Shown: positions 49,538 through 61,019 of the stretch, one piece after another
Position numbering within the stretch: position 1 is the stretch's first letter
Layout of the letters: each line of letters opens with the position of its first letter
NCBI GenBank assembly: GCA_027924585.1
Contig: BSBM01002060.1
Span: forward strand, 248,001-312,000
Reading direction: 5' to 3'
Source: Larix kaempferi
Lineage: Eukaryota; Streptophyta; Pinopsida; Pinales; Pinaceae
Length of the DNA stretch: 64,000 nucleotides
Position numbers and translations under genes: made by a program
The notes under the pieces: model-generated
The model's input: the letters and a program-made list of their open reading frames with translations, nothing else
What the model was told of the DNA's origin: nothing
The model's database searches: none

Positions 49538-52500
49538 ATGAACATCATGAATGATGCACAGGATCCCTATGAGCCTGAGACAGATGCCATGGGGGAGAAC
49601 ATGCAGGTTGAGAATGCTGAAACAGAATCTAATGGGAGAAGAAATCAAGAGACCCCTCCAGATGTTGCAGCCACCATGAGAAGCCTAAGGGTGGAGTTGC
49701 AAAGCTGTAGGGAAGATAATGAAAGGATGATTAAAGCTCAGGAAGAACAAAATCAGCTGAATGCAGCCATGCTGCAGAGTTTAACAGACATCCAAAGGCA
49801 AATAAACTCTGGGCATCAGATATCAAATCCAGAAAGGGGTGGGAGTAGCTCTAGAAGAAATTCTCGTAAAAGGGCCAGTAGCCCAAGAAGAGTTTCTACA
49901 GACAGGACATATACTCCAGAAATATCTTCTAATGAATCATCTGCCTCTGAAAAATCCATTGAGGGTTCAAGCTCTTCATCTCACATGAGTAAGAGAAAGA
50001 AGCACTACAAGAACAGTTCTCATGGGGAATTTAAGAAGGCAAAACCTCCTACATTTGATGGAGAAGTAAAGTCTGGTCAAGAAGCTGAAGCTTGGCTTCT
50101 TGGGATGAGAAAATATTTCCAAGTCCAAGACTACTCGGGAAATATGAAGGCAAGGGTTGCCATCTTCAACTTGAATGAAAGAGCATCTATATGGTGGGAA
50201 CACACCAGGCAAGTGAAGAAGATCAATGAAAGGAAGATCGTGTGGAAGCAGTTCAAGAAATACTTCAAGCAAAATTACCTCTCTGACAGGTACTATGATG
50301 ATAAGATCAAAGAGTTGCATGAGCTGAGATTGGGACAATCGACCATGGAAGAATATGCAAACAAGTTCTTGGAGCTGCTGAGGTATGTCAGGTATATTCG
50401 AGATGATAAGGTGAAAATTCAGCGTTTCCTAAGTGGACTGCCCCAGTCGTATAAAGATAGAATTGAGTTTGATGAACCTCGAACTCTAGAGGAGGCCATA
50501 AGAAAGGCCAAGTATTGCTTTGATCAAAACAGAAGCAAACCAGAATTCCATAAGGCGTGGAAGGATAAGAAAAATGAGAAGTTTGATCAAAGGAAGAAGG
50601 GGTTCAAGCCTCCTCAATTCCGGAATCAGCAAAGGCAGCCATCACAGGTTGTGACTAAGCCAACTAGGATGATGGGAGACAAGCCAAGAGATCCAAAGGA
50701 GCCAAGAGAACCACTTCAATGTTGGGGTTGTGGAGGAGACCACATGCTCAGAAACTGTCCACATCGGAATGGGAATGCAAATCAAGTTCACAACATACAA
50801 GGAGCTAGAACTGTGGGACAAGTGGCAAGGACAATTCCTAGAATCTATGTAGCAGTAGAAGACCGCCAAGCAGATCATCAGTCAACTGTAGTTGAAGTTG
50901 AAGGTAAGATTGCTAAGCAATCTGTTTCTATTTTGATTGATCCTGGATCTACTCACAGTTATGTCACTCCTAGAATTGTTGAGATGTGTGCTTTCAAGAA
51001 ATTAAAGCATAGTAAATCATGGTTAGTTCAACTAGCCACTGGAACCAAGAGAAAAGTTAGTGAAATAGTAGAGAAATGTCCATTAGAGATGGATGGGCTA
51101 TCCACTTATGCAGATTTGAATATTTTGCCACTTGGTTCCTATGATATTTTCATTGGAATGGATTGGTTAAAAGCACACAGGGTTAAACTTGACTACTACA
51201 ATAAGACATTTGAATGCATGGACAAAGAAGGAAACCCGAGGGTTGTAAAAGGCGTTCCAAAGGTGACTTCTGTTAGACAGGTTTCATCCATGCAACTAAA
51301 GAAGTTCTATAGGAAGGGATGTCAACTGTATGCAGCCCACGTTTTAGAGTCAGCAGAGAATGAAACTCTTAAATTGGAGGACTATCATGTATTGCAAGAA
51401 TTCAGGGATGTTTTTCCCGATGAGATTCTAGGACTCCCTCCAAAGAGAGACATTGACTTTACAATTGAACTTGTGCCAGGAGCGGCACCAGTGTTTAAGA
51501 CACCCTACAAGATGAGTACCCCGGAGTTGCTAGAATTGAAGATGCAATTGCAAGAGTTGCTGGAAAAGAAATATATTAGGCCAAGTGTGTCCCCATGGGG
51601 AGCACCTGTTCTATTTGTGAAAAAGAAAGATGGAACACTCAGGTTATGTATTGACTACAGGCAGTTGAACAAAGTCACTGTGAAGAACAAATACCCATTG
51701 CCCCGAATTGATGACCTTTTTGACCAAATGAGAGGAGCAAAGGTATTTTCAAAGATTGACTTGAGGTCTGGTTACCATCAGGTAAGGATCAAAGAAGAAG
51801 ATATTCATAAGACAGACTTTAGAACGAGGTATGGACACTATGAGTTTGTAGTGGTACCATTCGGTCTCACAAATGCACCAGCTACATTCATGTGTCTCAT
51901 GAATAATGTTTTTAGCAAGTATTTGGACAAGTTTGTTCTTGTATTCCTAGATGACATTCTCATCTATTCTAAGAATGAAGAAGAACATGAAGAACATTTG
52001 AGAATGACAATGCAATTACTAAGGGAGCATAAGCTGTATGCAAAGTTGAGCAACTGTGACTTTTATAAAGATAGAATTCATTATTTGGGTCACATCATCT
52101 CCGACGAAGGAATATCTGTAGACCCTGAGAAGATTGAAGCCATTATGAATTGGCCAACTCCAAGGAATGTGACTGATGTGAGATCTTTTATGGGCCTTGC
52201 TGGTTACTACAGGAGGTTTATCGAAGGATTCTCCAAGGTTGCAAACCCGATCACTTCTTTGCAAAAGAAGGGGATAAAGTTTGAATGGTCACCAAGATGT
52301 GAGGAAAGTTTTCAACAGTTGAAGAATCTTCTTACAAGTGCACCTATTTTGAAGATTGCAGACCCAGAAAAAGACTTTGTGGTGTGTACCGATGCATGCA
52401 ATCAAGGACTAGGAGGAGTTCTTATGCAAGACAACCACGTGATATGCTATGAGTCAAGAAAGTTGAAGGAGCATGAGAAGAACTACGCTACTCATGATAT

Positions 52501-54100
52501 AGAGCTTGCAGCCATAGTACATGCTTTAAAGATGTGGAGGCATTACTTAATGGGAAGAAAATTTGAGTTAAGGACAGACCATTGTGGACTGAAATACTTG
52601 TTTGATCAGCCAATGTTAAATGCCAGGCAAGCTAGATGGTTGGAATTTTTGTGTGAATTTGATTTTGAGATCAAACACATAAAAGGGAAAGAAAACAAGG
52701 TGGCTGATGCACTCAGCAGGAAGGTACATGAAATGTATGTGGCAGCGCTTAGTACTTGCCAACCAGATTTGAAGCAGCAGATTGTTAACCATATGGTTGA
52801 GGATGAAGTGTATGAGCAGATAAAGGACAAATTGCAGCAGCAAGACCTTGGCAAGAAGAATGAAGGCTATCACTTGGAAGAAGGCGGACTTCTTACTTAT
52901 AAGAATAGAGTCTATATTCCAAATTCGGCATATTTAAGGAGAATGGTTATGGATGAGATCCATAAAGCTCCATACTCTGGTCACTCAGGATATCAGAAAA
53001 CAATTTCTACAGCAAGAAAATATTATTTCTGGCCAGGTATGAAGAAGAATGTTGCTGAATACATTTCTAAGTGCATGGAATGTCAGCAGGTGAAGGTTGA
53101 ACACCAACACCCAGCAGGTTTATTGCACCCAGTGCCAATTCCAGAATGGAAATGGGAAATAATTTCCATGGATTTTATTACAGGATTGCCAATGACTAAG
53201 AGACAACATGATTCCATCATGGTTGTGGTGGACAAGTTAAAAAAGGCAACACATTTTATACCGGTTAAGTCCACACATAAAGTCGATGCCATTGCAGATA
53301 TTTTCATGAAGGAAATTTTTAGATTACATGGGTTGCCTAAGGCAATAATTTCTGACAGGGATACCAAGTTCACTTCCAATTTTTGGAAAGGTCTCTTTGC
53401 AGATTTGGGTACACAGTTGAACTTTAGCACCGCGTACCATCCTCAAACAGACGGGCAAACCGAAAGCGTAAATCAGGTGCTTGAAGACATTCTTCGCATG
53501 TATGTAATGGACAAGCCATCCAAGTGGGAGGATTATCTACACCTGGTAGAGTTTGCATATAATAATGGGCAGCAAGAATCATTGGGAATGAGTCCATATG
53601 AGGCTTTGTACGGTAGAAGGTGTAGGACACTAGTGACTTGGGACAATCCAGTGAACCGAATTGTACTTGGGCCAGAATTGCTTAAGGAAATGGAACAAGA
53701 GGTTGCAAAGATCCGGCAAAACTTAAAAGCAGCGCAGGATAGACACAAGAGCTATGCAGATAAACATAGAATGCATAGGGAATTCAATGTTGGGGATCAT
53801 GTATATCTTAGAGTGAGATCAAGGAAGAGTTCCTTGAAGCTTGGGAGTTGTGCCAAGCTATCACCTAGATATTGCGGGCCATTTGAAGTGCTTGAAAGAA
53901 TAGGGCCAGTTGCATATAGACTTGCCTTGCCTGCTAGCACTAAAGCTCATAATGTTTTTCATGTCTCTTTGCTTAAGAAATATGTGCATGATCCTAACCA
54001 TGTGATCAATTGGGATGTGATCCAGGTGGAACCCGAGGGAGAATTCCAAACCGATCCATTGCGCATCCTAGACAAGAAAGTAACATTGCTCCGGAACTGA
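49538..54100 (+). CDS. Chromovirus gag-pol polyprotein
   Basis: An open frame of 1520 codons from ATG 49538 ([14 protein letters not shown]); the frame is open upstream but only with a TTG. Domains in order: gag; zinc knuckle [13 protein letters not shown] (~50720); protease with [11 protein letters not shown] (~50935); RT with CIDYRQLNK and catalytic FLDDILIYS (~51943); RNase H with [11 protein letters not shown]; integrase with [23 protein letters not shown] and [13 protein letters not shown], giving the D,D,E residues. The protease has D-P-G rather than D-S/T-G, which I believe also occurs in related plant elements. The frame ends at TGA 54098-54100, just before a chromodomain-like tail in the same frame. 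It is probably the source of enzymes for itself and perhaps relatives. Confidence 0.92.
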   Translation: MNIMNDAQDPYEPETDAMGENMQVENAETESNGRRNQETPPDVAATMRSLRVELQSCREDNERMIKAQEEQNQLNAAMLQSLTDIQRQINSGHQISNPERGGSSSRRNSRKRASSPRRVSTDRTYTPEISSNESSASEKSIEGSSSSSHMSKRKKHYKNSSHGEFKKAKPPTFDGEVKSGQEAEAWLLGMRKYFQVQDYSGNMKARVAIFNLNERASIWWEHTRQVKKINERKIVWKQFKKYFKQNYLSDRYYDDKIKELHELRLGQSTMEEYANKFLELLRYVRYIRDDKVKIQRFLSGLPQSYKDRIEFDEPRTLEEAIRKAKYCFDQNRSKPEFHKAWKDKKNEKFDQRKKGFKPPQFRNQQRQPSQVVTKPTRMMGDKPRDPKEPREPLQCWGCGGDHMLRNCPHRNGNANQVHNIQGARTVGQVARTIPRIYVAVEDRQADHQSTVVEVEGKIAKQSVSILIDPGSTHSYVTPRIVEMCAFKKLKHSKSWLVQLATGTKRKVSEIVEKCPLEMDGLSTYADLNILPLGSYDIFIGMDWLKAHRVKLDYYNKTFECMDKEGNPRVVKGVPKVTSVRQVSSMQLKKFYRKGCQLYAAHVLESAENETLKLEDYHVLQEFRDVFPDEILGLPPKRDIDFTIELVPGAAPVFKTPYKMSTPELLELKMQLQELLEKKYIRPSVSPWGAPVLFVKKKDGTLRLCIDYRQLNKVTVKNKYPLPRIDDLFDQMRGAKVFSKIDLRSGYHQVRIKEEDIHKTDFRTRYGHYEFVVVPFGLTNAPATFMCLMNNVFSKYLDKFVLVFLDDILIYSKNEEEHEEHLRMTMQLLREHKLYAKLSNCDFYKDRIHYLGHIISDEGISVDPEKIEAIMNWPTPRNVTDVRSFMGLAGYYRRFIEGFSKVANPITSLQKKGIKFEWSPRCEESFQQLKNLLTSAPILKIADPEKDFVVCTDACNQGLGGVLMQDNHVICYESRKLKEHEKNYATHDIELAAIVHALKMWRHYLMGRKFELRTDHCGLKYLFDQPMLNARQARWLEFLCEFDFEIKHIKGKENKVADALSRKVHEMYVAALSTCQPDLKQQIVNHMVEDEVYEQIKDKLQQQDLGKKNEGYHLEEGGLLTYKNRVYIPNSAYLRRMVMDEIHKAPYSGHSGYQKTISTARKYYFWPGMKKNVAEYISKCMECQQVKVEHQHPAGLLHPVPIPEWKWEIISMDFITGLPMTKRQHDSIMVVVDKLKKATHFIPVKSTHKVDAIADIFMKEIFRLHGLPKAIISDRDTKFTSNFWKGLFADLGTQLNFSTAYHPQTDGQTESVNQVLEDILRMYVMDKPSKWEDYLHLVEFAYNNGQQESLGMSPYEALYGRRCRTLVTWDNPVNRIVLGPELLKEMEQEVAKIRQNLKAAQDRHKSYADKHRMHREFNVGDHVYLRVRSRKSSLKLGSCAKLSPRYCGPFEVLERIGPVAYRLALPASTKAHNVFHVSLLKKYVHDPNHVINWDVIQVEPEGEFQTDPLRILDKKVTLLRN

Positions 54101-54216
54101 GCCATCGGACAGGTAAAGGTGCAATGGAAACACTACGGTCCCGATGAGGCTACATGGGAGCTGGAGGATGCCATGAGGGTGGCATATCCATTTTTTTTCA
54201 ATTTTGATGAGCACTG
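54101..54216 (+). pseudogene. Chromodomain-like tail after in-frame TGA
   Basis: Directly after the gag-pol stop, the same frame continues AIGQVKVQWKHYGPDEATW, ELEDAMR, ending at TGA 54214-54216. VKVxWxxYGPDEATWE is the chromodomain core of plant chromoviruses, used to target chromatin during integration. The separating TGA probably arose from CGA by one C-to-T change. Read-through is an alternative. Confidence 0.75.
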
Positions 54217-54231
54217 AGGACAGTGCTAATG

Positions 54232-54245
54232 TAAGGGGAGGGGTA
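54232..54245 (+). other. Chromovirus polypurine tract
   Basis: AAGGGGAGGGGTA directly before the 3' LTR. Confidence 0.85.
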
Positions 54246-55956
54246 TGTCACGTCCCCATTTTGACCCCCTTTGTATCAAATTGTAAATGATGTAAATACT
54301 GATATTGGATCATGGTGAGGAGCTCAAGGCCAAGGCCCCACCATTGATTTAGCGTTTATGTATCGGCAATTAGAATAGATGCCTGTGGTTCTTGTGCTAG
54401 ATAGGCATAATGTATATAAGACATCATGTAAATACGAATTTTAATGAAAAATACCCCCAACCGGCTATGCAATGCAACAAAAGAGATGGGGCATGATTCT
54501 ACAAGGAATAGGGAGGGAAATTATTCAAACCCTTGAGCCAATGGTATTAATACATGTGTCAATGGGGAAACCCATAAACCACCAACTACCCATTTTGTCT
54601 CATGCACCCAATCATTTAATTCTCCCAAGAAATTGGTTAAGGCAGTTAATGCCTTGGAAATGAAGAAGTATGGGCAAGCTATTTTTGTGCATGGGCAAGC
54701 CGTCAACCTGGAAATTCGTGTTTTTGCTTGTTGGGCAAGAAAACACCCACGAAATGGTGCCCAAAGCCATTCTAAATAGGAGTCTTCACTCATTCACGCA
54801 GGGGGGAGTTAGCTGGGTCTTTCCATATACGTTTTTCATCTAAATCCTACATTTTTCCATGCCTGGGAGTCGTTTTTACCCGGTATAACAGTTGGGAGAG
54901 GAAGGCCACGAATTGGGGACTAGGAGGGAGGTCGTTTTTGCCCCGAATTGACCCTGGAAGTTTTACTAAAAATGGATTTGGCTTCCTGGGTTGTTCACCA
55001 ACTTCCCATTTCGTTTTGTGGGTTCCCATGTTTTTCTGAGTTAGCTGAAACCCCATCTCATGCATTCCACTGTGGAAAACGTTTTCTTCATGCTCAGCAA
55101 GTGTAGTTTTGCTGTTATGGGCATCCTTGTTTTGTTGTGAACCTGTGAGCAAGAAACTGGAATGGTAGTGGACAGAATGGGCTTGATAAACCTAGTGTAG
55201 GGAGTAACCTCTCAAGAAGATCAAGAGGGCTGGCTACTTTTCTATGCACACCCTGAGAGCACTAGAAAGGAAGGTATGGCTTAAGGGACTGTGTTGCAGT
55301 GAAGAGAATGCCTCCTTGTGATTGGGTGTGTAGGCATTGTAAGTGCCAAGCTGAACAGATCTGGGAGGGGTACCCATAGCTCTGTGGTTGAGCTCACTAG
55401 CTTAGCAATTCTTCCCTTCCATGTCCTAGCAGCCTGATAAACCCAATTGCAGATTGGCTTGGCTCATCTTGGTGTATGCTTGGCTATGTGTGAGTCTGTT
55501 GTTCCCTGGTTCCATGTAGAGATCATGCCCAGCTCGGGGGTGGCAGTGGTGCTGAGAGATTGAGGAGCACACTGACCTATGGTTGGGTGGAACGTTGCAG
55601 TTGCATAGCCAGTTGCGAGGGACTACTTTCGCATAAGATAAGTATTCTCCTGTATTAACTTGCAATTATTTAATTGATGGATATCTGAATGTATGATGGA
55701 TGTGCAATTCGTAATATTCCGCTGTGATCTTCTTAAAATCATACATTTCCATATGTCTCTGTTATATTCTGTGAATGCTATGATTTAAAAGTTTCATGGG
55801 GCTAGATGCCCAGTTTAGCATCACGTCTGTCATGCACTTTCATATGTATATTTTCTTTTTAATTTGAATGCTTGTTTACTATGTATGGGGCTGGATGCCC
55901 GATTTAAACCTCACGATCCTCTCCATCTAGTTGGAATGATGGGAGGGGACGTGACA
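54246..55956 (+). repeat. Chromovirus 3' LTR (1711 bp)
   Basis: Same length and ends as the 5' LTR, with about 26 substitutions by eye. It is followed by ATAGC, the second target duplication copy, and then the rest of the outer element's 5' LTR. Confidence 0.95.
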
Positions 55957-56244
55957 ATAGCTACCACCATTCTAGCTGTTGTATTTACAGTCTGTTCTAT
56001 TTCTGCTATTTAATAGAATATGTGTTTACTGTATCACTGTGTTCTTTGAAATGTATCTCTATATATGATTATGTATTTTCTCTTTCATTTTGTTCCCACA
56101 TAAATCCGGATCAGTGGTATCAGAGCAATCTTCTCTTTGATTGTTTCTTGGTGCATGTCCCCGACGAGGTCAGGATATAGAGAGTTGGGTCTCAAACTAG
56201 TTTCACTTGGGGAAGATCACTCTCGCTGCCCCAAACGGCCTCCC

Positions 56245-58140
56245 ATGGCGGATGAAAAGAGAGACGATGGAGCAGGAGATCCTATCAAATTGTTTCTTGA
56301 GGAATCCCTCACGCGACAGAGGAACAAGATGATGGATAATTTCTCCCAAATCCTTCGACGCATGCCGATGGCGACAGATACACCTTCAACGAGCAGCCGT
56401 TTCGGAGATGTGATTCCCTTCAAGGTACAAGTTAACTTTGATATCCCTTTATTTGAAGGCCAGATCGATTTCGATGCCATAGATAAATGGTTGAATCTAC
56501 TAGAAGGGTATTTCTCTGTCCACAATTTTTCCAACAGGGAAAAGATCGTCTTTGCGCTCCTCAAGGCCGTCCCCCATGTCAAAAATTGGTGGGAAACTTA
56601 TTATGAGAAAAACTCATCAGACGAGTCTGGATTGTTTGAATATGCCAATCCCACTTGGGCCTCTTTTATAGATGCCATCAAGGAACAATATTACCCTGTT
56701 GGAAACTATGATGACCAATACACAAAATGGACCATTCTGCACCAAGAGAGGGACCAAACAGTGTCGGAGTACACCAACAAATTTCATACCTTGTGCACAA
56801 AGCTAGGTATCAAGGACTCTGAGTGACACCTAGTACTGAAATATCGTAGTGTCCTACACCGGTACATACGAACAGAGATGGATTTCCTGGAAATCTCTTC
56901 ACTCGGATCCACCTATCGATATGTTGCCAAAATTGAGCAGAAATTTCAGCAAAAGAACAAGCGTGACTTCAAACCTGCACAGAAGCAGGGCAAGGGAAAC
57001 CCTGGCTCACAGAACACGGGGCAGGGAAAGGACAACCAGTCCCAACCACAAGCGAAGAAGGGTAACGAGAAGACAAAGAAGGACACCGGGAAATGGTGTG
57101 AGTTCCACAAAATCCCCTAGCACAACACTGATGAATGTCGCTCAAAACAGTCATTGGTGGCTGAGATCAAATCTTCAGAGTTAGATCCCAGTTTTGATTT
57201 TGAATCAGAACCTAATTTCACAGCTGCAAAAAAAGGGAATCAGATCATTGATGGAGAACCCAGTGCCATTGTTGCCACCACACAGATTCAACTAGAGGAA
57301 CCTGAAGAGTTGGAGGCAGAGGAGCGCCTTTTCCACTCACAGATGTGGGTGAAAGGAATTCCCCTACACTTTGTTGTGGACAGTAGCAGACAAAAGAACC
57401 TGATCTCAGAAGAAGTCATCAATAGATTGGAGCTACCAATAACGCCACACCCACAACCATACACCATTGGATGGCTAAGCCAAGGACGAGGGATCCACGT
57501 TAGTCACCAATGTCGCCTACCATATGGCATCAAGCCCTTCAAAGATGAGGTATTGTGTGATGTGGCCCCACTCGAAGTATGTGATGTTCTTTTAGGATAG
57601 CCATATATGTGGAAGCGTCATGTTGTATATGAATCACGACCTCGCAGTGTCATTGTCACTTTGGGAGGACAACTCTATCGAATACCAGAGACAGTTTCAC
57701 CTACCCCGATCAAGCAAGGCAGGAAGATAATCTCTCACACTGGGAAATTTTCCCTATTCGCAATTGCCACTAAAGGAGAACATCAGATCGTAGAGACATC
57801 CACAACCTTTGCACATTATCCCTCTACTCAGCAGAAACAAGAAGAACACAAATTCAGTGCAGCATCGCCTATTCAAGTACCTTTGCAGTGCAAGGCCACG
57901 CATTCAAGGTGCTCCTCCAAAAAGAAACCATCCACACTAGTGCAGAACAAGGATACCACAACAACCAAAACTGTTGAACAACTCCAGCGCATCCAACAAC
58001 AACAATTACAACCCTCTGAAGATTTCAAAGAAAGGAAACCTTTTCGCTTTAGCAAATGCCACACCCAGAGCTCAACTCAATACACAGTTCGACATATGAT
58101 AAGGGATTTGACGCAATGGAGACCATTTCTTCCTAAGGAG
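56245..58140 (+). pseudogene. Gypsy gag-protease of the outer element, broken
   Basis: Start ATG 56245 (MADEKRDDGAGDP). Gag includes a retrotransposon gag domain (FDAIDKWLNLLEGYF, NWWETYYE) and a zinc-finger-like CEFHKIP-HNTDEC. Aspartic protease reads FVVDSSRQKNLIS where D-S-G is expected, so the catalytic loop is altered. The conserved stretch CRLPYGIKPF, VAPLEVCDVLLG follows. In-frame stops at 56824-56826, 57118-57120 and 57598-57600 interrupt it. After the protease come Gln- and Lys-rich residues and then the polypurine tract; there is no RT, RNase H or integrase. Confidence 0.85.
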
Positions 58141-58147
58141 GGAGGTA

Positions 58148-58762
58148 TGATCCAGGTGGATATCGGTGGCGACCCACGTCTTCCAACTGGCTCAAAACAG
58201 TCTTCTGGCACTTTTGGTAATTTGCTATTTTTAGCGATTTTTCGGGTCCTAAACTTCTGGGGTCGTTTTGAGGCCCTAAACAACGTTTTTTTGGTCATGT
58301 TGCGGTCGCAAAATTCTATATAATGATGGAATTTTGGCTCAACCGTTGTAGTCCTTGGATAGATATTTCCAACAAGCTATCGTGCGCCCCAAACAAAGAT
58401 CGTATGCAAAAGTTACGACCCCGAGAACTTGATGTACTAACTTACCCAAACAGGGCCCACATGACTTTTGGCGCTTCATCTCCTAGGGTTAGGTTTTTGG
58501 ATGTCTATGGTTTTTGACATTCCTATTTATTGTAAAAAGGCCTTCATAGCCTCATTGTATTCATCTTGGCACGAATGAGCATAGCGGCCACATCTCTTCT
58601 CAGAGATAGCTACCACCATTCTAGCTCTTGTATTTACAGTCTGTTCTATTTAAGCTATTTAATAGAATATGTGTTTGTTGTATCACTGTGTTCTTTGAAA
58701 TGTATCTCTGTATATGATTATGTATCTGCTCTTTCATTTCATTCCCACATAAATCCGGATCA
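58148..58762 (+). repeat. 3' LTR of the outer gypsy element
   Basis: Matches 46197-46630 joined to 55962-56113, with scattered substitutions and an insertion near 58311-58340. It ends GGATCA and is followed by CTAGC. Confidence 0.9.
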
Positions 58763-59277
58763 CTAGCTTAGCAATTCTTCCTTCCTACTTCCTTAACATC
58801 CTGATAAACCTAGTTGTAGACTAGCTTGGTTGAGATTTGTATAGACTTGGCTATGTGTGAGTCTGTTGTTCCCTTTTTCCTTGTAGAAACATGCCCAGCT
58901 TGGGGGTGGAAGTTGTGTTGAGAGATTAATGAGCACAACTGGCCTATGGTTGGGTAGAACGTTGCAGTTTCATAGGCAGTTGCTCGGGTTCATAGGCAGT
59001 TGCTCAGGACAACTCATTTCAAGATAAGTATTCTCTTGTGTTAATTTTGCAATGTCTTTAATTATTGATTGTTATGATTATGTTCATAAATGTATGCTAG
59101 ATGTGTGTGTCGATATAGTTTAATTCTACTGTGCCTGTTGATTGTATTATGCATCTGCACACATGTTTTTTATTTGCAATGAATTTGTTAATGATGATGG
59201 GGCTTGATTTTTGAAAAGTCCATATTTTTAGTGTCATGTTCCCTTCCTTGAGTCAGATGGATGGGAGGGGATGTGAC

Positions 59278-59491
59278 AATCGTCTACATGCTCTAACTTG
59301 ATCCTTGAACCTCATGAAGGCACACCACTGAAACAATTCAATCCTAAAATGCATGTACATCTTGACAGTAAGATGCCTTAGACGACCAATTTGAAGAGGT
59401 GGATACTTGTAAAGTTGAAATGAAATAGAAAGCAAAGAAGATCAACTAAAACGAATTTATGATGTTGATTGCAATAAAAAGAACTATGATC
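59278..59491. other. Short stretch between solo LTR and PP2C relic
   Basis: A minus-strand frame (59253-59435) is open, but I could not align it with a known family. It may be degraded PP2C sequence. Confidence 0.3.
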
Positions 59492-61019
59492 TTGCCTCTT
59501 CAAACACTAGTATTGTGATCCAAGGATAACTGCACAACTCCTATGGTTGGCCTCTTTCCTGGTTCATCCATATCATGCGAGCAATCATCAAAGGCCTCGA
59601 AATCATGTGAGGTTTCCTCACTGATTCATTCCAAGTCCCTGCGGGGTCGAGATTCTCTCACTACCTGATATTTAAGAGTGATTTCAATCAGATCAAGATT
59701 TTGTTTCTTGGCCAAGATTTCCCGACTATCCCCAAAATTCATCACATACACATATTCTTCCTTCATCAACATTACAAGCACACAAGATCCCATCAAGCCT
59801 AGATCTGGATCTTCCGCGACAGCCTTATTGGTCATTTGCAAGTAGGTTGGCTTCCTATGTCTTAGTTAAATCCCTTGCCAATTCCTTCAGAACCTCAAAA
59901 TGATCCAATTCCTGCTCTTGGTCCTCAGCCTGTTGATCTTTATGAAGATCCCTTTTTAGAATATTGTCAAGCTCTATCCATTCTTGATTCCATTCATGTT
60001 TCCATTTCCTCTGGCTCTCCTTCCATTTTCTCGACATTCCTTTTAGCTTGCTCTTATCCTTCTTTGTCTTGATATTGCTTGTGGTTTTATTATAGCCTTG
60101 GAAATCCCTGTCTATTAGACGTTTTGAGCTTGCAATTGCCTCACATCCACAGGTATCCCCATGAGCATTTTGTCTGGGATATCCTTGCATATGTTGCCTC
60201 AGATGCAAATTGTTGGTATCCACTAAATTGTCTATTGCATGGGAATAAGACATGCAACATTGATCACCATTTCCAATCTCCTCTACCCTCGCAGATCCTA
60301 TAGAATCTTAATCATAGTTATGGTAGTGCAATTCTTTTGATTCTGTCTCTTGTTTACTCTCAGTATCTGTATTGGGTTTGTCGAAACCTTGACAATCCAT
60401 ATCAATCCTCTTAATTCTTTATAAATCGAAGTATAGAGTTTTTTGAGAAGGTAATCAAGGGCATCATGGCCATTGAAACCATCATAGATACTCACAAAGA
60501 GCCAACCATGCTCCTTAGATACCACAACATGAACTCTATCTTCACCATCCTTACCTTGAGCCCACTGAACATTCTCGCTATCAAATGAATCCAACGATTT
60601 TTATCCAAGCTGAGATATCTGTTGGAACTCATACTGGTAACATCCCCACCCACCCATTCTCTTCCTTCCATCGAAGAGGTTCTAACAAAGGGACCCTTGA
60701 GGCTTTGAGAATCAAACAAAATTATAGATTTCAACATTGTTCTTGACATGACCATCTTCAAGGGTCCGCTCATAGATTTCAATGATCTAGACACCGAGTG
60801 GTTTCTTCCCAATTTACTCCTCCATCCAAGCAACCTAGACAGCTCTATTGACTCCATAGGACCCGATTTGTAGCCCCTATCCAGAGGCCTAGATGAAAAT
60901 CCCCTCTCCAAGGGCCCTGATATAAATCCCCTCTCTAGAGGCCCATAAATGAATCCCCTGCTGCTCAACATGGGCCATGAATTCGAAGAAGGGCACTGCC
61001 ACGCTTCTCTACTCATCAA
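59492..61019 (-). pseudogene. POLTERGEIST-like PP2C phosphatase, broken
   Basis: Plant POL/PLL proteins are membrane-associated PP2C phosphatases in stem-cell signalling. Pieces in order on the minus strand: the N-terminal PLERGFISGPLERGFSS-type repeats, [20 protein letters not shown] and [29 protein letters not shown] with DHFEVLKELARDLTKT, LGLMGSCVLVMLMKEE with YVMNFGDSR, and a last piece IGVVQLSLDHNTSV. The two PP2C signatures (DGFNG and the GDSR loop) are visible. Frameshifts near 60590 and 59850 and several nonsense codons break it. The C-terminal phosphatase half is missing. The nearest retrotransposon border is 59277. Confidence 0.8.

Larger units (their letters stand above)
46631..55956 (+). 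mobile_element. Ty3/gypsy chromovirus, nearly intact (9.3 kb)
   Basis: Equal-length LTRs (46631-48341 and 54246-55956, 1711 bp) with perfect 12-bp inverted ends TGTCACGTCCCC/GGGGACGTGACA. Target duplication is ATAGC (46626-46630 and 55957-55961). A single gag-pol ORF has the gypsy order protease, RT, RNase H, integrase. I counted about 26 LTR differences (1.5%), mostly transitions, so insertion is recent and about as old as the copia element. The chromodomain-like tail suggests a chromovirus of the Tekay/Del type; this subfamily call is from memory. Confidence 0.95.
46197..58762 (+). mobile_element. Nonautonomous Ty3/gypsy element, gag and protease only
   Basis: LTRs begin TGATCC and end GGATCA. 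The 5' LTR is split (46197-46630 plus 55962-56113, 586 bp) and the 3' LTR is 58148-58762 (615 bp). Target duplication is CTAGC (46192-46196 and 58763-58767). The 2.0-kb interior has a primer site at 56115-56126 (TGGTATCAGAGC) and a polypurine run AAGGAGGGAGGTA before the 3' LTR. The interior jumps from just after protease to the polypurine tract, so RT, RNase H and integrase are absent. LTRs differ by several percent, so it is older than the inner element that split it. Confidence 0.9.
45002..59277 (+). mobile_element. Solo LTR (~1.7 kb), split by nested elements
   Basis: The two parts 45002-46196 (1195 bp) and 58768-59277 (510 bp) join to 1705 bp. They match the 1711-bp LTR of the inner chromovirus from start (TTTTGACCC near 45011) to end (GGGGATGTGACA at 59277). 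Shared stretches include GGTGAGGAGCTCAAGGCCAA and TGTGAGTCTGTTGTTCCC. Divergence is much higher than between the inner element's own LTRs, so this is an older insertion. There is no internal region and I could not see a convincing target duplication. Confidence 0.75.
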
